Part shown: piece by piece, positions 55,988 through 64,000 of the stretch | Layout: the number at the start of each line of letters is the position of its first letter | How positions within the stretch are numbered: position 1 is the stretch's first letter | Origin: Salinispora oceanensis | GTDB lineage: Bacteria > Actinomycetota > Actinomycetes > Mycobacteriales > Micromonosporaceae | DNA: 64,000 nt | Assembly: GCF_000383575.1 (NCBI RefSeq) | Contig: NZ_KB911579.1 | Span: 1,308,221-1,372,220 of the forward strand | Reading direction: 5' to 3' | Notes under the pieces: generated by a model | Seen by the model: the letters and a program-made list of their open reading frames with translations, nothing else | The model's database searches: none | What the model was told of the DNA's origin: nothing | Made by a program: the position numbers and the translations under genes

Positions 55988-58350
55988 CCGTCACCCGCCT
56001 GTCGCCACCGCAGTGCGTCAACATCCAACGTGGCGACGAGCCGCTCGGTGCCGTCCGCGCCGATCCGCCACAGCTGCGTGCCGTGCGGCAGCCGGGCACT
56101 GTCAACCTTGAACTCCGCCACGACGTCGCTACTCTCGCTCGGAGCGAAGCCGTTGCCACGGAACGGCGGCTTTTCGATCACCCAGCCCTCCATGGCCTGC
56201 ATCGCGGCTTCGCTCTGCCCGCCGTACGGGATGCGGTAGAGGTTCGGCCGGAACGCCGGCCACCGCAGTACGTAGATCTTCTCGGCGCTCCGTTCGAAGG
56301 GAGAACCGGGGTAGCCCAGGCCGAGCGCGTCGTAGAGCTGAGCCGGGGTGGTCAGGTGTGCCAGCTCACCAGCCCGGTGCACGAAACCGGAGACTCGGTC
56401 GTACCCCCGCTCCAGGTAGTAGCCGAGTTGGCTGGCGGCCACCGCCTTCTGCATCAGGACGGGGCTCGTGGCCTCGGGGCTCGGCGGTTGGTAACGCGGC
56501 CGGTCGGCCGGTGCCGGCTGGCCCGCCGGCACCGACGCGGCCGGTGCCGCCTCGGGCTCCGGCCGATCCTCGCCCAGGCCCACCTCCACCGCCCAGTTGG
56601 CGAGCCCGACGATCTGCTCGCCGGGCAGCTTCGTGCCGATCGGGGTTCCCGGATTGACGACGAAGGACCACGACCGGTCCGGCCAACGCTGGATGAGCTG
56701 CACGAAGCGGACTCGAATGGTCTCGACCGTCCCGGTGGTGTGCTCGGCGAGCCGCTCCGAGGAGGTGTAGACGACCACGGAGAACGCTCCGTCCAGCTCC
56801 TCGGTCTGCCAGACGAACCCCGCCCCACCGGGCCGGCTACCCGGTGCTGAGTCGGTCGCCACCGGAAGCAGCACCTGGGCCAGCAGCAGCGTCGACAGGA
56901 AGGTGTCGGTGTTGCCGCTGATGGCCGCCGTGGCCAGGTCCGCTTCGACCGCGTTGGCCGGTACAAAATCCGGCGGCACGGAGGTCGGGGCGGGATTCGG
57001 GGACGATATCGGGCTCCGGGGAAGGTCACCTACTTCCGCCACGTTAATTCGCATCGTGGGCTCGACCGGATCGCCACTGGCGGGGAGCACCGGGGCGCCG
57101 CCGACCGGGACCGCACCCGCCGCTACCGATATCGGCAAAGTCGCCGAGGCACCGTCCGACCCGGTAGCGGTCAGGTTCCGGGATTCGACGACCGTCCCCT
57201 CGATCACCGTCGGAGAAAGAGTCCGCTGGGGTGGCGAACCGGAGGCCGGTTCGGTGACCGGGGTCGGCTCCGACTCCGCCGAGGTAGGCCGGGGCGGGAC
57301 CGCGCTGGTGCGACGCGCGTACTGCCGGAGGGTCGCCGGGTCGGGCACCGGGAAACGGACAGTCCGGGCGTCCTCCGCTGCCGCCGGCCCGGGTGCTGGC
57401 TCGCCGGGCGGGGCAGCGCCGTCCTGGTTGACCCGGGTCGTGGGTTGGGCCGAGAACATCGGCGACGTGGCCGGTGACGGTTCACTGACCGGTTGCCGGC
57501 GCGGAAACTGTTGGGCGCCCCGGGTAAGGCGCGACCTCCGCTCATCTCGGTCACTACGGGCCGCGGCCGGTTCGAAGAAGGACCGGCGACCGGAGGGCTG
57601 CTCGGGGAGGCTCCGGGGTTGCCCCCGCGGGGGTGCGGCTCCGTCGGCGGGGCCGGGTTCGGGTGGGCGAGCCTGGCGGGGTGCCACCGGGTCCCCACCG
57701 GTGGCCCGGCCAGCGTCCATCACCGGCCGTCGGAGGGCCGCCGCCCGCAGGTCGGCTGGGGTACGCAGCGGCGCACCCGGAGACGACGTGGACGGCGACG
57801 GGCGCAGGGGGGCGACGCCCTCGGGTGTTCGGCCAGCCCGCGGAGCGCGGTCCGGCCCCTTCGCCCCGGCGGCCGGCTCCGCTTCCCGGCGCTCGAAGGG
57901 ACGAGGCCGGGGGTTGGTCTCGTCGCGCTCCAGCCGGGCCCGAGTCCCCATCGTGCGACCGGGCAGGCGGACATCGCCACGGGAGAGCTGGGCGACGTAC
58001 CACGCCGGCAGATAACCCTCAATGGGCAGACCCGGGTTGACTGCCAACCACCACTCGTGGTTGGGCCAATGGTCGACAAGCTCAGCGTAGGCGGCTCGGC
58101 GGTTCGCGCCCGCGTGCTCACCGAGGCAGGCGCGCAGCGCGGCGACCGAGGTGAACGCCAGCACGTGGGTTCGGCCGCCGGCGCTCCAGGTGCCCCAGTT
58201 CATTGACGCCTGACCGGCCGGCGCTGGCGCGGAGACGGGCAGCAAAAGCTCCGTGCGGGCCAGGACGCGGAAGTATCGTTGCTGGTCATTGGCACGCAAC
58301 GCGTCACGCAGCGTTACCTCTACCTCGGTGGCCGGCTCCCATTCGGTCAA
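55984..58350 (-). CDS. Large SseB-domain protein
   Basis: The protein has 788 residues. An SseB-like domain is at about residues 12-130 (LRDALRANDQQRYFRVLART, HWPNHEWWLAVNPGLPIEGY). A second is near 475-590 (FVQLIQRWPDRSWSFVVNPG, TPIGTKLPGEQIVG). They are separated by about 340 low-complexity Pro/Ser/Arg residues. A C-terminal domain follows (VLRWPAFRPNLYRIPYGG). SseB modules appear in many actinobacterial scaffolding-like proteins; no enzyme motif is seen. Confidence 0.75.
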   Translation of the reverse strand: MTEWEPATEVEVTLRDALRANDQQRYFRVLARTELLLPVSAPAPAGQASMNWGTWSAGGRTHVLAFTSVAALRACLGEHAGANRRAAYAELVDHWPNHEWWLAVNPGLPIEGYLPAWYVAQLSRGDVRLPGRTMGTRARLERDETNPRPRPFERREAEPAAGAKGPDRAPRAGRTPEGVAPLRPSPSTSSPGAPLRTPADLRAAALRRPVMDAGRATGGDPVAPRQARPPEPGPADGAAPPRGQPRSLPEQPSGRRSFFEPAAARSDRDERRSRLTRGAQQFPRRQPVSEPSPATSPMFSAQPTTRVNQDGAAPPGEPAPGPAAAEDARTVRFPVPDPATLRQYARRTSAVPPRPTSAESEPTPVTEPASGSPPQRTLSPTVIEGTVVESRNLTATGSDGASATLPISVAAGAVPVGGAPVLPASGDPVEPTMRINVAEVGDLPRSPISSPNPAPTSVPPDFVPANAVEADLATAAISGNTDTFLSTLLLAQVLLPVATDSAPGSRPGGAGFVWQTEELDGAFSVVVYTSSERLAEHTTGTVETIRVRFVQLIQRWPDRSWSFVVNPGTPIGTKLPGEQIVGLANWAVEVGLGEDRPEPEAAPAASVPAGQPAPADRPRYQPPSPEATSPVLMQKAVAASQLGYYLERGYDRVSGFVHRAGELAHLTTPAQLYDALGLGYPGSPFERSAEKIYVLRWPAFRPNLYRIPYGGQSEAAMQAMEGWVIEKPPFRGNGFAPSESSDVVAEFKVDSARLPHGTQLWRIGADGTERLVATLDVDALRWRQAGDG

Positions 58351-58659
58351 GGCCAGCCCTCCTCCCGGCGACAGCGCACGCGTATGGGGTCTAATCTACA
58401 AGGTGCCACAAGATCAGAACGGGCTGGCCATACTGGACCGCCGCGAGCGATAACACCCCGCTCTGGCATCGACACGATCCGGAGTCGGTCGATGTCGCGG
58501 CACCGGTCCCACCCCCGCACCGCTTCTTCGGCGGCAACGGCCGCAGTGCGCGCGCCGGGAGCGGGGAGGCCCAGACGCACGGGTTCGAGGCCGCGCCTTC
58601 CGCGGAAGACGGGACCCGAGCCTTCCCTGGAAGAACAGTCCGTGGCAGCATTCTCCGCC
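58351..58659. other. Divergent intergenic region
   Basis: It lies between the sseB-like gene (-) and the holin-family gene (+), and should hold both promoters, although no clear boxes were found. A plus-strand open frame covers part of it but has no family features. Confidence 0.4.
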
Positions 58660-59046
58660 ATGGGTTTCCTGAAAGGGCTCTTAATCCGGTTGGGCATCAC
58701 CGCGGCCGCCTTCTGGCTGGCCACGCTCCTCATCCCGGGCATCACGCTGGATGCGGATTCGGCCACCGAGACGGTCACCACGCTGGTCTTCGTCGCCGCG
58801 ATCTTCGGCGTCGTCAACGCGGTGCTCCAACCGATCATCAAGACTGTGGGCTGCGGCCTCTACCTCCTCACCCTCGGGTTGATCGCGCTGGTCGTCAATG
58901 GCCTGTTGTTCCAGCTGACCAGCTGGATCGCCGGTGAGGCCGGGCTGCCCTTCAACGTTGACGGGTTCTGGCCGGCCGCCGTCCTCGGCGCGCTCTTCGT
59001 CGGTGTGGTCACCTGGCTACTCGGCGCCATCTTCGACCGCGACTAG
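58660..59046 (+). CDS. Phage-holin-family four-helix membrane protein
   Basis: This 128-residue protein with four helices has the PF04020-like pattern: LIRLGITAAAFWLATLLIPG, FVAAIFGVVNAVLQPIIKTV, YLLTLGLIALVVNGLLFQL and AAVLGALFVGVVTWLLGAIF. The family name is historical; the actual role is unknown. A GTG at 58642 with GGAAGAA upstream is an alternative start adding six residues. Confidence 0.8.
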   Translation: MGFLKGLLIRLGITAAAFWLATLLIPGITLDADSATETVTTLVFVAAIFGVVNAVLQPIIKTVGCGLYLLTLGLIALVVNGLLFQLTSWIAGEAGLPFNVDGFWPAAVLGALFVGVVTWLLGAIFDRD

Positions 59047-59128
59047 CCGCGTCTTCCCGCCGCCCCGATCGGTACGTGTATCGGGGTGGCGGGCACGGCG
59101 TTCCGACAGTGTCACCCCAATCCGGGGT

Positions 59129-59150
59129 GTTCAGCTTTGGTTCACATTGC
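59129..59150 (+). promoter_or_regulatory. PHO box upstream of the PhoX gene
   Basis: GTTCAGCTTTG (59129-59139) and GTTCACATTGC (59140-59150) are two 11-base direct-repeat units with the GTTCA start of actinobacterial PhoP sites. A looser flanking unit (GTGTCACCCCA) begins at 59109. It lies about 100 bp before the gene, suggesting induction by phosphate limitation. Confidence 0.6.
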
Positions 59151-59248
59151 TGCACACTGGCGGCAATAGTCTCCTCCTAGCCTCCGGCGTGTACGCACGC
59201 CATTCGCTGACCGCGGCGTGCGCAATCGAAATCAGGAGGCCCCTCCAC

Positions 59249-61360
59249 ATGAGCGACCGTCCTCGGCTGCTCCCGCTGCTCGGCTCCATCCGCCACGGCA
59301 GTCGTGACGCTATGACCTGTCTCTACCGGTGTGGTAACGCCTGTGACCACCCGGTGCCCAACACCTCGAACAACACCTACTTCGGCGACCTGGTGGACGC
59401 CGAGGTTTCCCGCCGCGGCATGGTTCGCGCCGGCACGGTCGGTGCGCTGGTCCTGGGCTTCGGCGGCGCCGGTGTGCTCGCCGGCAGCGGCGCCGCTGCC
59501 GCTTCCTCCGCTGGGGTGACCCCGGAGACGACCGAGTTCGCCGCCCCGCCCGGTGGCGTCGGCGACGGGAAGCTGACCTTCAAGTCAGTCCCACCGAACA
59601 CCCTGGACAGCTTCATCGTGCCGAACGGCTACGACCACTCGGTGGTCATCCGCTGGGGCGACGAGGTGGTGCCGGGCGCGCCCCCGTTCGACCTGCACAA
59701 GCAGACGGCCAAGGCGCAGGCCCAGCAGTTCGGTTACAACAACGACTTCGTCGGCGTGCTGCCGCTGGGCCGGACCAAGGCCCTTCTCGTGGTCAATCAC
59801 GAGTACACCAACGAGAACCTGATGTTCCCCGGCTTCACCGACGTGGACTCGCTCAGCGTCGAGCAGCTGAAGGTCGCGATCGCCGCGCACGGCATGTCCG
59901 TAGTGGAGTTGGAGCGGGTCCAGGGCACCGGTGAGTGGCGCCCGGTCAAGTCCGGCAAGCGGCAGTACAACCGTCGGGTGACCGCCGGGGCGACGAAGTT
60001 CGAGCTGACCGGTCCAGCCGCCGGCTCGGACTGGCTCAAGACCGCTGCCGACCCGAAGGGGCGCACGGTCATCGGCACGTTGAACAACTGCGCCGGCGGG
60101 GTAACCCCCTGGGGCACGGTGCTCTCCGGCGAGGAGAACTTCAACCAGTACTTCATCGGCGGCGACGGTGCCCCGGAGGAGCTGAAGCCGAGCCTGGCCC
60201 GGTACGGCGTCAACACCACCGACCGTTACCCGAGCGGGAACCGGAAGTGGGACCGCGCCGACGAACGCTTCGACCTGACCGAGCACCCGCACGAGGCGCA
60301 CCGGTTCGGCTGGGTCGTCGAGATCGACCCGTACGACCCGGAGAGCCGGCCGCGCAAGCACACCGCGCTGGGCCGGTTCAAGCACGAGGGCGCGAACGTC
60401 ATCGTGTCGAAGAGCGGACACGTGGTCGCGTACATGGGCGACGACGAGCGGTTCGACTACCTCTACAAGTTCGTGTCGGAGAAGAAGTTCAAGAAGGGGA
60501 GTTCCTGGCGGGACCGGGAGCACAACCTGACCCTGCTGGAGTCGGGCACCCTCTACGTCGCCAAGCTGGACTACACCAGCGCCGACGAGATCGACGGCTC
60601 CGGTGAGCTGCCCAGCGACGGCGCGTTCAACGGCGGCGGTCGGTGGATCAAGCTGGTCAGCGGTAACCGCTCGTACATCGAGGGCATGACCGCTGCCGAG
60701 GTACTCACCTTCACCCGGCTCGCCGCGGACCAGGTCGGCGCCACCAAGATGGACCGGCCCGAGGATGTCGAGGCGAGCCTGCTCACCGGCAAGGTGTATG
60801 TCGCGCTCACCAACAACTCCTCGCGTGGGGTTGGCAGCAACCCGAAGGCGGACGAGGCGAACCCGCGTAACGCCAACCGCCACGGCCACGTGCTGGAGCT
60901 GGTCGAGAAGCACGGAGACAACTCGGCGGAGAAGTTCACCTGGTCGCTGCCGATCGTCGCCGGCGACCCGGCGGACTCCTCGACCTACTTCGCCGGATAC
61001 GACAAGACGAAGGTCTCTCCGATCTCCTGCCCGGACAACCTCGCCTTCGACGCCACCGGCAACCTCTGGATCTCCACCGACGGCAACGCGCTGGGCAGCA
61101 ATGACGGCCTCTTCGCGACGCCGATCGAAGGCCCGGAGCGGGGCCACCTGAAGCAGTTCCTCACGGTCCCCACCGGCGCGGAGACCTGTGGCCCGTTCGT
61201 CACCGGCGACAACCGTTCGGTCTTCGTGGCCGTGCAGCACCCGGGGGAGATCTCCGGGGCCTCGATCGAGAACCCCGCCTCCACCTGGCCCGACGGTGAC
61301 TACGCCAAGCCGGGCGTGGTCGTCACCTGGCGCCTGGATGGCGGCCCGATCGGCAGCTGA
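59249..61360 (+). CDS. phoX: PhoX-family phosphatase, Tat-exported
   Basis: The protein has 703 residues. A long N-region holds the twin-Arg motif SRRGMVRAG near residue 54 followed by a hydrophobic stretch, as in PhoX enzymes. The DUF839/PhoX body shows VNHEYTNENLMFPG, TPWGTVLSGEENFNQYF and PDNLAFDATGNLWISTDGNA. PhoX enzymes are Ca/Fe-dependent alkaline phosphatases acting outside the cell. The ATG at 59249 follows AGGAGG. Confidence 0.9.
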   Translation: MSDRPRLLPLLGSIRHGSRDAMTCLYRCGNACDHPVPNTSNNTYFGDLVDAEVSRRGMVRAGTVGALVLGFGGAGVLAGSGAAAASSAGVTPETTEFAAPPGGVGDGKLTFKSVPPNTLDSFIVPNGYDHSVVIRWGDEVVPGAPPFDLHKQTAKAQAQQFGYNNDFVGVLPLGRTKALLVVNHEYTNENLMFPGFTDVDSLSVEQLKVAIAAHGMSVVELERVQGTGEWRPVKSGKRQYNRRVTAGATKFELTGPAAGSDWLKTAADPKGRTVIGTLNNCAGGVTPWGTVLSGEENFNQYFIGGDGAPEELKPSLARYGVNTTDRYPSGNRKWDRADERFDLTEHPHEAHRFGWVVEIDPYDPESRPRKHTALGRFKHEGANVIVSKSGHVVAYMGDDERFDYLYKFVSEKKFKKGSSWRDREHNLTLLESGTLYVAKLDYTSADEIDGSGELPSDGAFNGGGRWIKLVSGNRSYIEGMTAAEVLTFTRLAADQVGATKMDRPEDVEASLLTGKVYVALTNNSSRGVGSNPKADEANPRNANRHGHVLELVEKHGDNSAEKFTWSLPIVAGDPADSSTYFAGYDKTKVSPISCPDNLAFDATGNLWISTDGNALGSNDGLFATPIEGPERGHLKQFLTVPTGAETCGPFVTGDNRSVFVAVQHPGEISGASIENPASTWPDGDYAKPGVVVTWRLDGGPIGS

Positions 61361-61395
61361 CCTCTACGCTGCCCCTCGGTCCTGGTAGGGCCGCG

Positions 61396-61431
61396 AACGG
61401 GCCCTCTCCCCGATCCGGGAGAGGGCCCGTT
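61396..61431. terminator. Stem-loop between phoX and iclR
   Basis: A perfect 15 bp stem (61396-61410 with 61417-61431) and a 6-base loop lie between convergent genes and can serve both. Confidence 0.75.
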
Positions 61432-61465
61432 TCCTGCTGCCGCCGGCCCGCCGCCCCGCGTCCGG

Positions 61466-62248
61466 TCAGGTCTCGTGGACGAGACTGTCGGCGATGCCCC
61501 GGGCAGTCGCAAGCAGCTTCGCACGAACGACCCGGGCGGAGGTCATCATCTCGCCGGCCGGCAGGGCGCAGGCGAGCGCCACCCGGCGTTCCACGTCCTT
61601 GTCCGCGCTCACCAGCACGGCCGCACAGGCCACCCCCGGCCGATACTGCCCCAGCTCCAGCTGCATCCCCCGCCGCTCTCCCGCCACGAGGTCAGCCTCG
61701 AACGCCTCGATGGTGGTCAGCGTCCCGGTGGTGAACGGGCGCATGCCGTTTTCCCGCAGGTAGCGCAGTCGCTGTTCGGTCGTGAGCGTCGCGAGCAGCG
61801 CCTTACCGAGGGCGGTGGCGTGTGCCCCCTCGTCGAAGCCGGGAACCAGGTCCTCCAGGTAGGGAGAGCGTGGGCCTTCAGTGGCGGCCGTGATGGCCAC
61901 TTGGCCGCCGACGAACCGGCCCAGGAAGTGGCTGTAGCCGGTGTCGAAGACGGCCCGTCGCAGGGACTCCCCGACCGCCGGCGGTCCGCGGAAGGCGCTG
62001 ACCAGCTCCCGGTAACGGTCGGCTATCTCCAGGCCCACGATGTACGTGCCGTCCTCGCGCCGGATCACGTAGCCCTCGTACGCCAGGGTGCGGACGAGGT
62101 GGTATGTGGTTGCCACGGTCAGCTCGCACCGTCGCGCGATCTGTTTGACGGTCAGCCCTTTCGGGGCACGACCGACTGATTCGAGCACTCGTAGCGCACG
62201 GGACACACTTCGGATGAGGTCCGAAGGCTCCGCCAGGGGGTCACGCAC
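61466..62248 (-). CDS. IclR-family transcriptional regulator
   Basis: The protein has 260 residues. The winged HTH is at about 12-75 (GLTVKQIARRCELTVATTYH, LVRTLAYEGYVIRREDG). The IclR effector domain follows (EGAHATALGKALLATLTTEQ, LVSADKDVERRVALACALPA). The GTG at 62248 follows GGAGG at 5 bases; GTG at 62254 is also possible. The target is not obvious from neighbours. Confidence 0.85.
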   Translation of the reverse strand: MRDPLAEPSDLIRSVSRALRVLESVGRAPKGLTVKQIARRCELTVATTYHLVRTLAYEGYVIRREDGTYIVGLEIADRYRELVSAFRGPPAVGESLRRAVFDTGYSHFLGRFVGGQVAITAATEGPRSPYLEDLVPGFDEGAHATALGKALLATLTTEQRLRYLRENGMRPFTTGTLTTIEAFEADLVAGERRGMQLELGQYRPGVACAAVLVSADKDVERRVALACALPAGEMMTSARVVRAKLLATARGIADSLVHET

Positions 62249-62350
62249 AACCACCTCCGCAGCCGGGGACTTACACCATATGAAATTCAGGACCGCCAGG
62301 AAACGCCTGTTCGGGCAGAGAACACCAGATCGTCATCCACTGCAAGTGAT

Positions 62351-62364
62351 TAAGTGATCACTTA
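62351..62364. promoter_or_regulatory. Perfect 14 bp palindrome upstream of iclR
   Basis: TAAGTGATCACTTA is fully palindromic and lies about 100 bp before the iclR start. It could be an operator for this regulator or another. Confidence 0.4.
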
Positions 62365-62446
62365 AGGCTGATGCGGAGAGGTACATGGATACCCGGGCTA
62401 CCGTCCGACGTCGTGGTGGTGCCGGCGGACCGGGAACCGGTCGCGA

Positions 62447-62510
62447 AGAGATGCGTCAGCCGGTCCGGTCGGCGCCCGGACCACCGAGAGATGCGTCAGC
62501 CGGTTCGGTC
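62447..62510. repeat. 24 bp direct repeat at the polyprenyl synthase stop
   Basis: Two copies starting AGAGATGCGTCAGCCGGT (62447-62470 and 62487-62510) differ at one position, with a 40 bp period. The second contains the stop codon of the polyprenyl synthase gene. Confidence 0.8.
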
Positions 62511-63581
62511 CGCGATCTGGTCGCAGAGAGATTCGAGCGCCTGTCGGGCCGGACCCGGCGGCAACGGCGCAAGCTGCGCGCGCGCCTCCTCAGCACTGCT
62601 CCGGACCGTCTCCCGGGCCCGCTTCAACGCCGGGCTCTCCCGGAGCAGTCCAAGGGCCTCGGCATGCAGGTCGTCATCGGTCAGCGGGCCGACCGCCAGG
62701 ACGTCTCGGAGCCGCACCGACGCGGCGTCGGCGTCGTCCGAGGCGAGGGCATACAGCACCGGCAGGGTGGGGATGCCCTCGCGGAGATCAGTCCCGGGCG
62801 TCTTGCCGGAGCGCTCCGCCTCGCTGGAGATGTCCAGCAGGTCATCCGAGAGCTGGAAGGCCACCCCGATGGTCTCACCGTAACCAGCCAGCGCCTCGGT
62901 ATGCGCCGGGCTGGCCCCGCTGAACATCCCACCGAACCGTGCCGCGGTAGCGATCAACGAGCCGGTCTTCTCGGCGATCACGTGCAGGTGGTGCGCCACC
63001 GGGTCCACGCCGGGACGCGGCCCCACGGTCTCCGCGATCTGGCCGTGCACCAACCGGGCGAAAGTCCGCGCCTGCAGTCGGACAGCTTCGGTGCCGAGGT
63101 CGGCCGAGATATCCGCGGCGCGGGCGAAGAGATAGTCACCGACCAGAATGGCCACCGAGTTCGTCCACCGGGAGTTGGCGCTCTGCGCACCCCGACGCAC
63201 CGGCGCCTCGTCCATGACATCGTCGTGGTAAAGCGTGGCCAGGTGGGTGAGCTCCACCACCACGGCCGCTGGCACCACCTGCTCCCGAGTCGGATCACCG
63301 AACTGGGCGCCGAGCGCCACCAACAGCGGGCGGAATCGCTTGCCCCCGGCGTCAAGGAGGTGTCGGGCGGCCTCGGTGACGAACGGGTCAGCGCTGACGA
63401 CATCGGCCCGCAGCGCAGCCTCGACCCCGGCCAGCACCTGAAGCGCCGAGTCCGGGAGCCCCGCGTCGATCGGGTGCAGCCCGACGGCACCCACCTGACC
63501 CGCACCGCCCCGGCCGGAACGACTACCCAGGCCGGTGGCACCCGAAAGCTTGTCAGCCGGATTCACCACGTCTCCCACCAT
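62496..63581 (-). CDS. Polyprenyl (heptaprenyl-type) diphosphate synthase
   Basis: The protein has 361 residues. GGKRFRPLLVALGAQFGD, the first Asp-rich motif LYHDDVMDEAPVRRG, and the second QLSDDLLDISSE, with EKTGSLIATAARFGG between, are typical trans-prenyl synthase features. It probably makes the menaquinone side chain, which fits the adjacent nuo locus. The N-terminal 25 residues are unusual; a GTG about four codons later is an alternative start. Confidence 0.9.
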   Translation of the reverse strand: MVGDVVNPADKLSGATGLGSRSGRGGAGQVGAVGLHPIDAGLPDSALQVLAGVEAALRADVVSADPFVTEAARHLLDAGGKRFRPLLVALGAQFGDPTREQVVPAAVVVELTHLATLYHDDVMDEAPVRRGAQSANSRWTNSVAILVGDYLFARAADISADLGTEAVRLQARTFARLVHGQIAETVGPRPGVDPVAHHLHVIAEKTGSLIATAARFGGMFSGASPAHTEALAGYGETIGVAFQLSDDLLDISSEAERSGKTPGTDLREGIPTLPVLYALASDDADAASVRLRDVLAVGPLTDDDLHAEALGLLRESPALKRARETVRSSAEEARAQLAPLPPGPARQALESLCDQIADRTG

Positions 63582-63660
63582 GCCACACCAGTACCGCCAG
63601 CCCCGGGGCGGGGATGACCGAAGGGCTCCCGAACGCGTCCATGACCTCCGAGAACAGCCT

Positions 63661-63693
63661 CGGGGCCGGCACGGAGGTCACGTGCCGGCCCCG
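63661..63693 (-). terminator. Stem-loop after nuoN
   Basis: A perfect 13 bp stem (63661-63673 with 63681-63693) with a 7-base loop lies just past the nuoN stop codon. Confidence 0.7.
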
Positions 63694-63704
63694 GATCAGC
63701 GGTG

Positions 63705-64000
63705 TCACCGCACGAACTCTGCGGCTCCCGCGGCGAGATCGAGCAGCGGCTGCGGAAACACGCCGAGCACCAAGGTGGCGACCACACCGATGGTCAGCGC
63801 GGCCGAGGTCAGCCAACCCGGCATGACCACGGCGGGAGTGGACTCGCCCGGCTCGGAGAGCCACATCAGCACGACCACCCGCAGGTACGGGAAGGCGAGC
63901 ACCATGCTGGTCAGCACACCGGCGATCACCAGCCAGCCCTGACCGCCGTCGAACGCCGCGCTGAAGACCGCGAACTTGCTCGTGAAGCCGCTGGTCAGCG
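63705..64000 (-). CDS. nuoN: NADH-quinone oxidoreductase subunit N, C-terminal part
   Basis: The open frame continues past the window edge. It reads LTSGFTSKFAVFSAAFDGGQ, then membrane helices (VLTSMVLAFPYLRVVVLMWL, ALTIGVVATLVLGVFPQPLL) to the stop at 63705. This is the typical end of NuoN, a proton-pumping membrane subunit of complex I. It is followed by a terminator and the polyprenyl synthase gene. Confidence 0.85.
   Translation of the reverse strand, partial: LTSGFTSKFAVFSAAFDGGQGWLVIAGVLTSMVLAFPYLRVVVLMWLSEPGESTPAVVMPGWLTSAALTIGVVATLVLGVFPQPLLDLAAGAAEFVR

Noticed and set aside
59585..61240. Long minus-strand open frame across the phoX gene
   Set aside because: It is antisense to a gene with clear motifs; high GC keeps antisense frames open. 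No ribosome-binding site or family features.

Overview
The window is high-GC actinobacterial DNA, most likely from a Micromonosporaceae member (Salinispora or Micromonospora type). The inference rests on GC content, GTG starts, Streptomyces-like PHO-box and ribosome-binding-site styles, and conserved gene order: an MFS-thymidylate kinase fusion, holB, topA, hppA, bldG with an anti-sigma partner, a DEAH helicase, a Tad pilus cluster, a HAD phosphatase and acs. From memory this order resembles the S. coelicolor topA-hppA-bldG region and the M. tuberculosis Rv3644c-Rv3667c region. No database search was possible.

Region 1 (1-18.7 kb) is an accessory, decaying arm. It mixes intact small operons with relics. 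The intact parts include TetR plus a membrane protein, a secreted 39-residue-repeat protein, enoyl-CoA hydratase with MerR, PAP2 phosphatase, HTH with a Clp-N protein, and an RHH/Clp-N protein with a small membrane protein and asparaginase. The relics are integrase fragments at three places, a DUF4037 gene with a stop codon, a LuxR response-regulator fragment, a truncated XRE/TPR regulator and a DUF397 gene with a TGG-to-TGA-type stop. Two copies of a tiny-gene cassette each lie next to an XRE/TPR regulator. A roughly 170 bp direct repeat brackets one cassette, and an integrase relic runs into its right copy. The arm ends at a tRNA-Thr gene, a classic integration point.

Region 2 (19-30 kb) holds a membrane-anchored metallophosphoesterase, a PSP1 protein, a YbaB / EspC-like / WxG-like trio that looks like type VII secretion substrates, holB, the MFS-tmk fusion, an alanine-racemase-fold deaminase/aldolase, and a divergent TetR / FAD-oxidase pair sharing a perfect palindromic operator.

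Region 3 (30-47 kb) is conserved: topA, a lipoprotein with a hypothetical, the proton-pumping pyrophosphatase, an anti-sigma factor with BldG, a DEAH helicase with a zinc-binding tail, a LURP-one-like protein, and a seven-gene Tad/Flp pilus operon (ssd, cpaF, tadB, tadC, DUF4244-type pilin, two TadE-like pseudopilins) read on the minus strand with overlaps between most neighbours.

Region 4 (47-64 kb) holds a SerB-like HAD phosphatase, a degenerate Fic-fold protein, acetyl-CoA synthetase, a secreted M6 metalloprotease, an alpha/beta hydrolase lacking its nucleophile, a large SseB-domain protein, a holin-family membrane protein, a Tat-exported PhoX phosphatase behind a PHO box, an IclR regulator, a polyprenyl diphosphate synthase and the 3' end of nuoN. 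Strong stem-loops punctuate many gene ends. No CRISPR array, rRNA or obvious biosynthetic gene cluster was seen.
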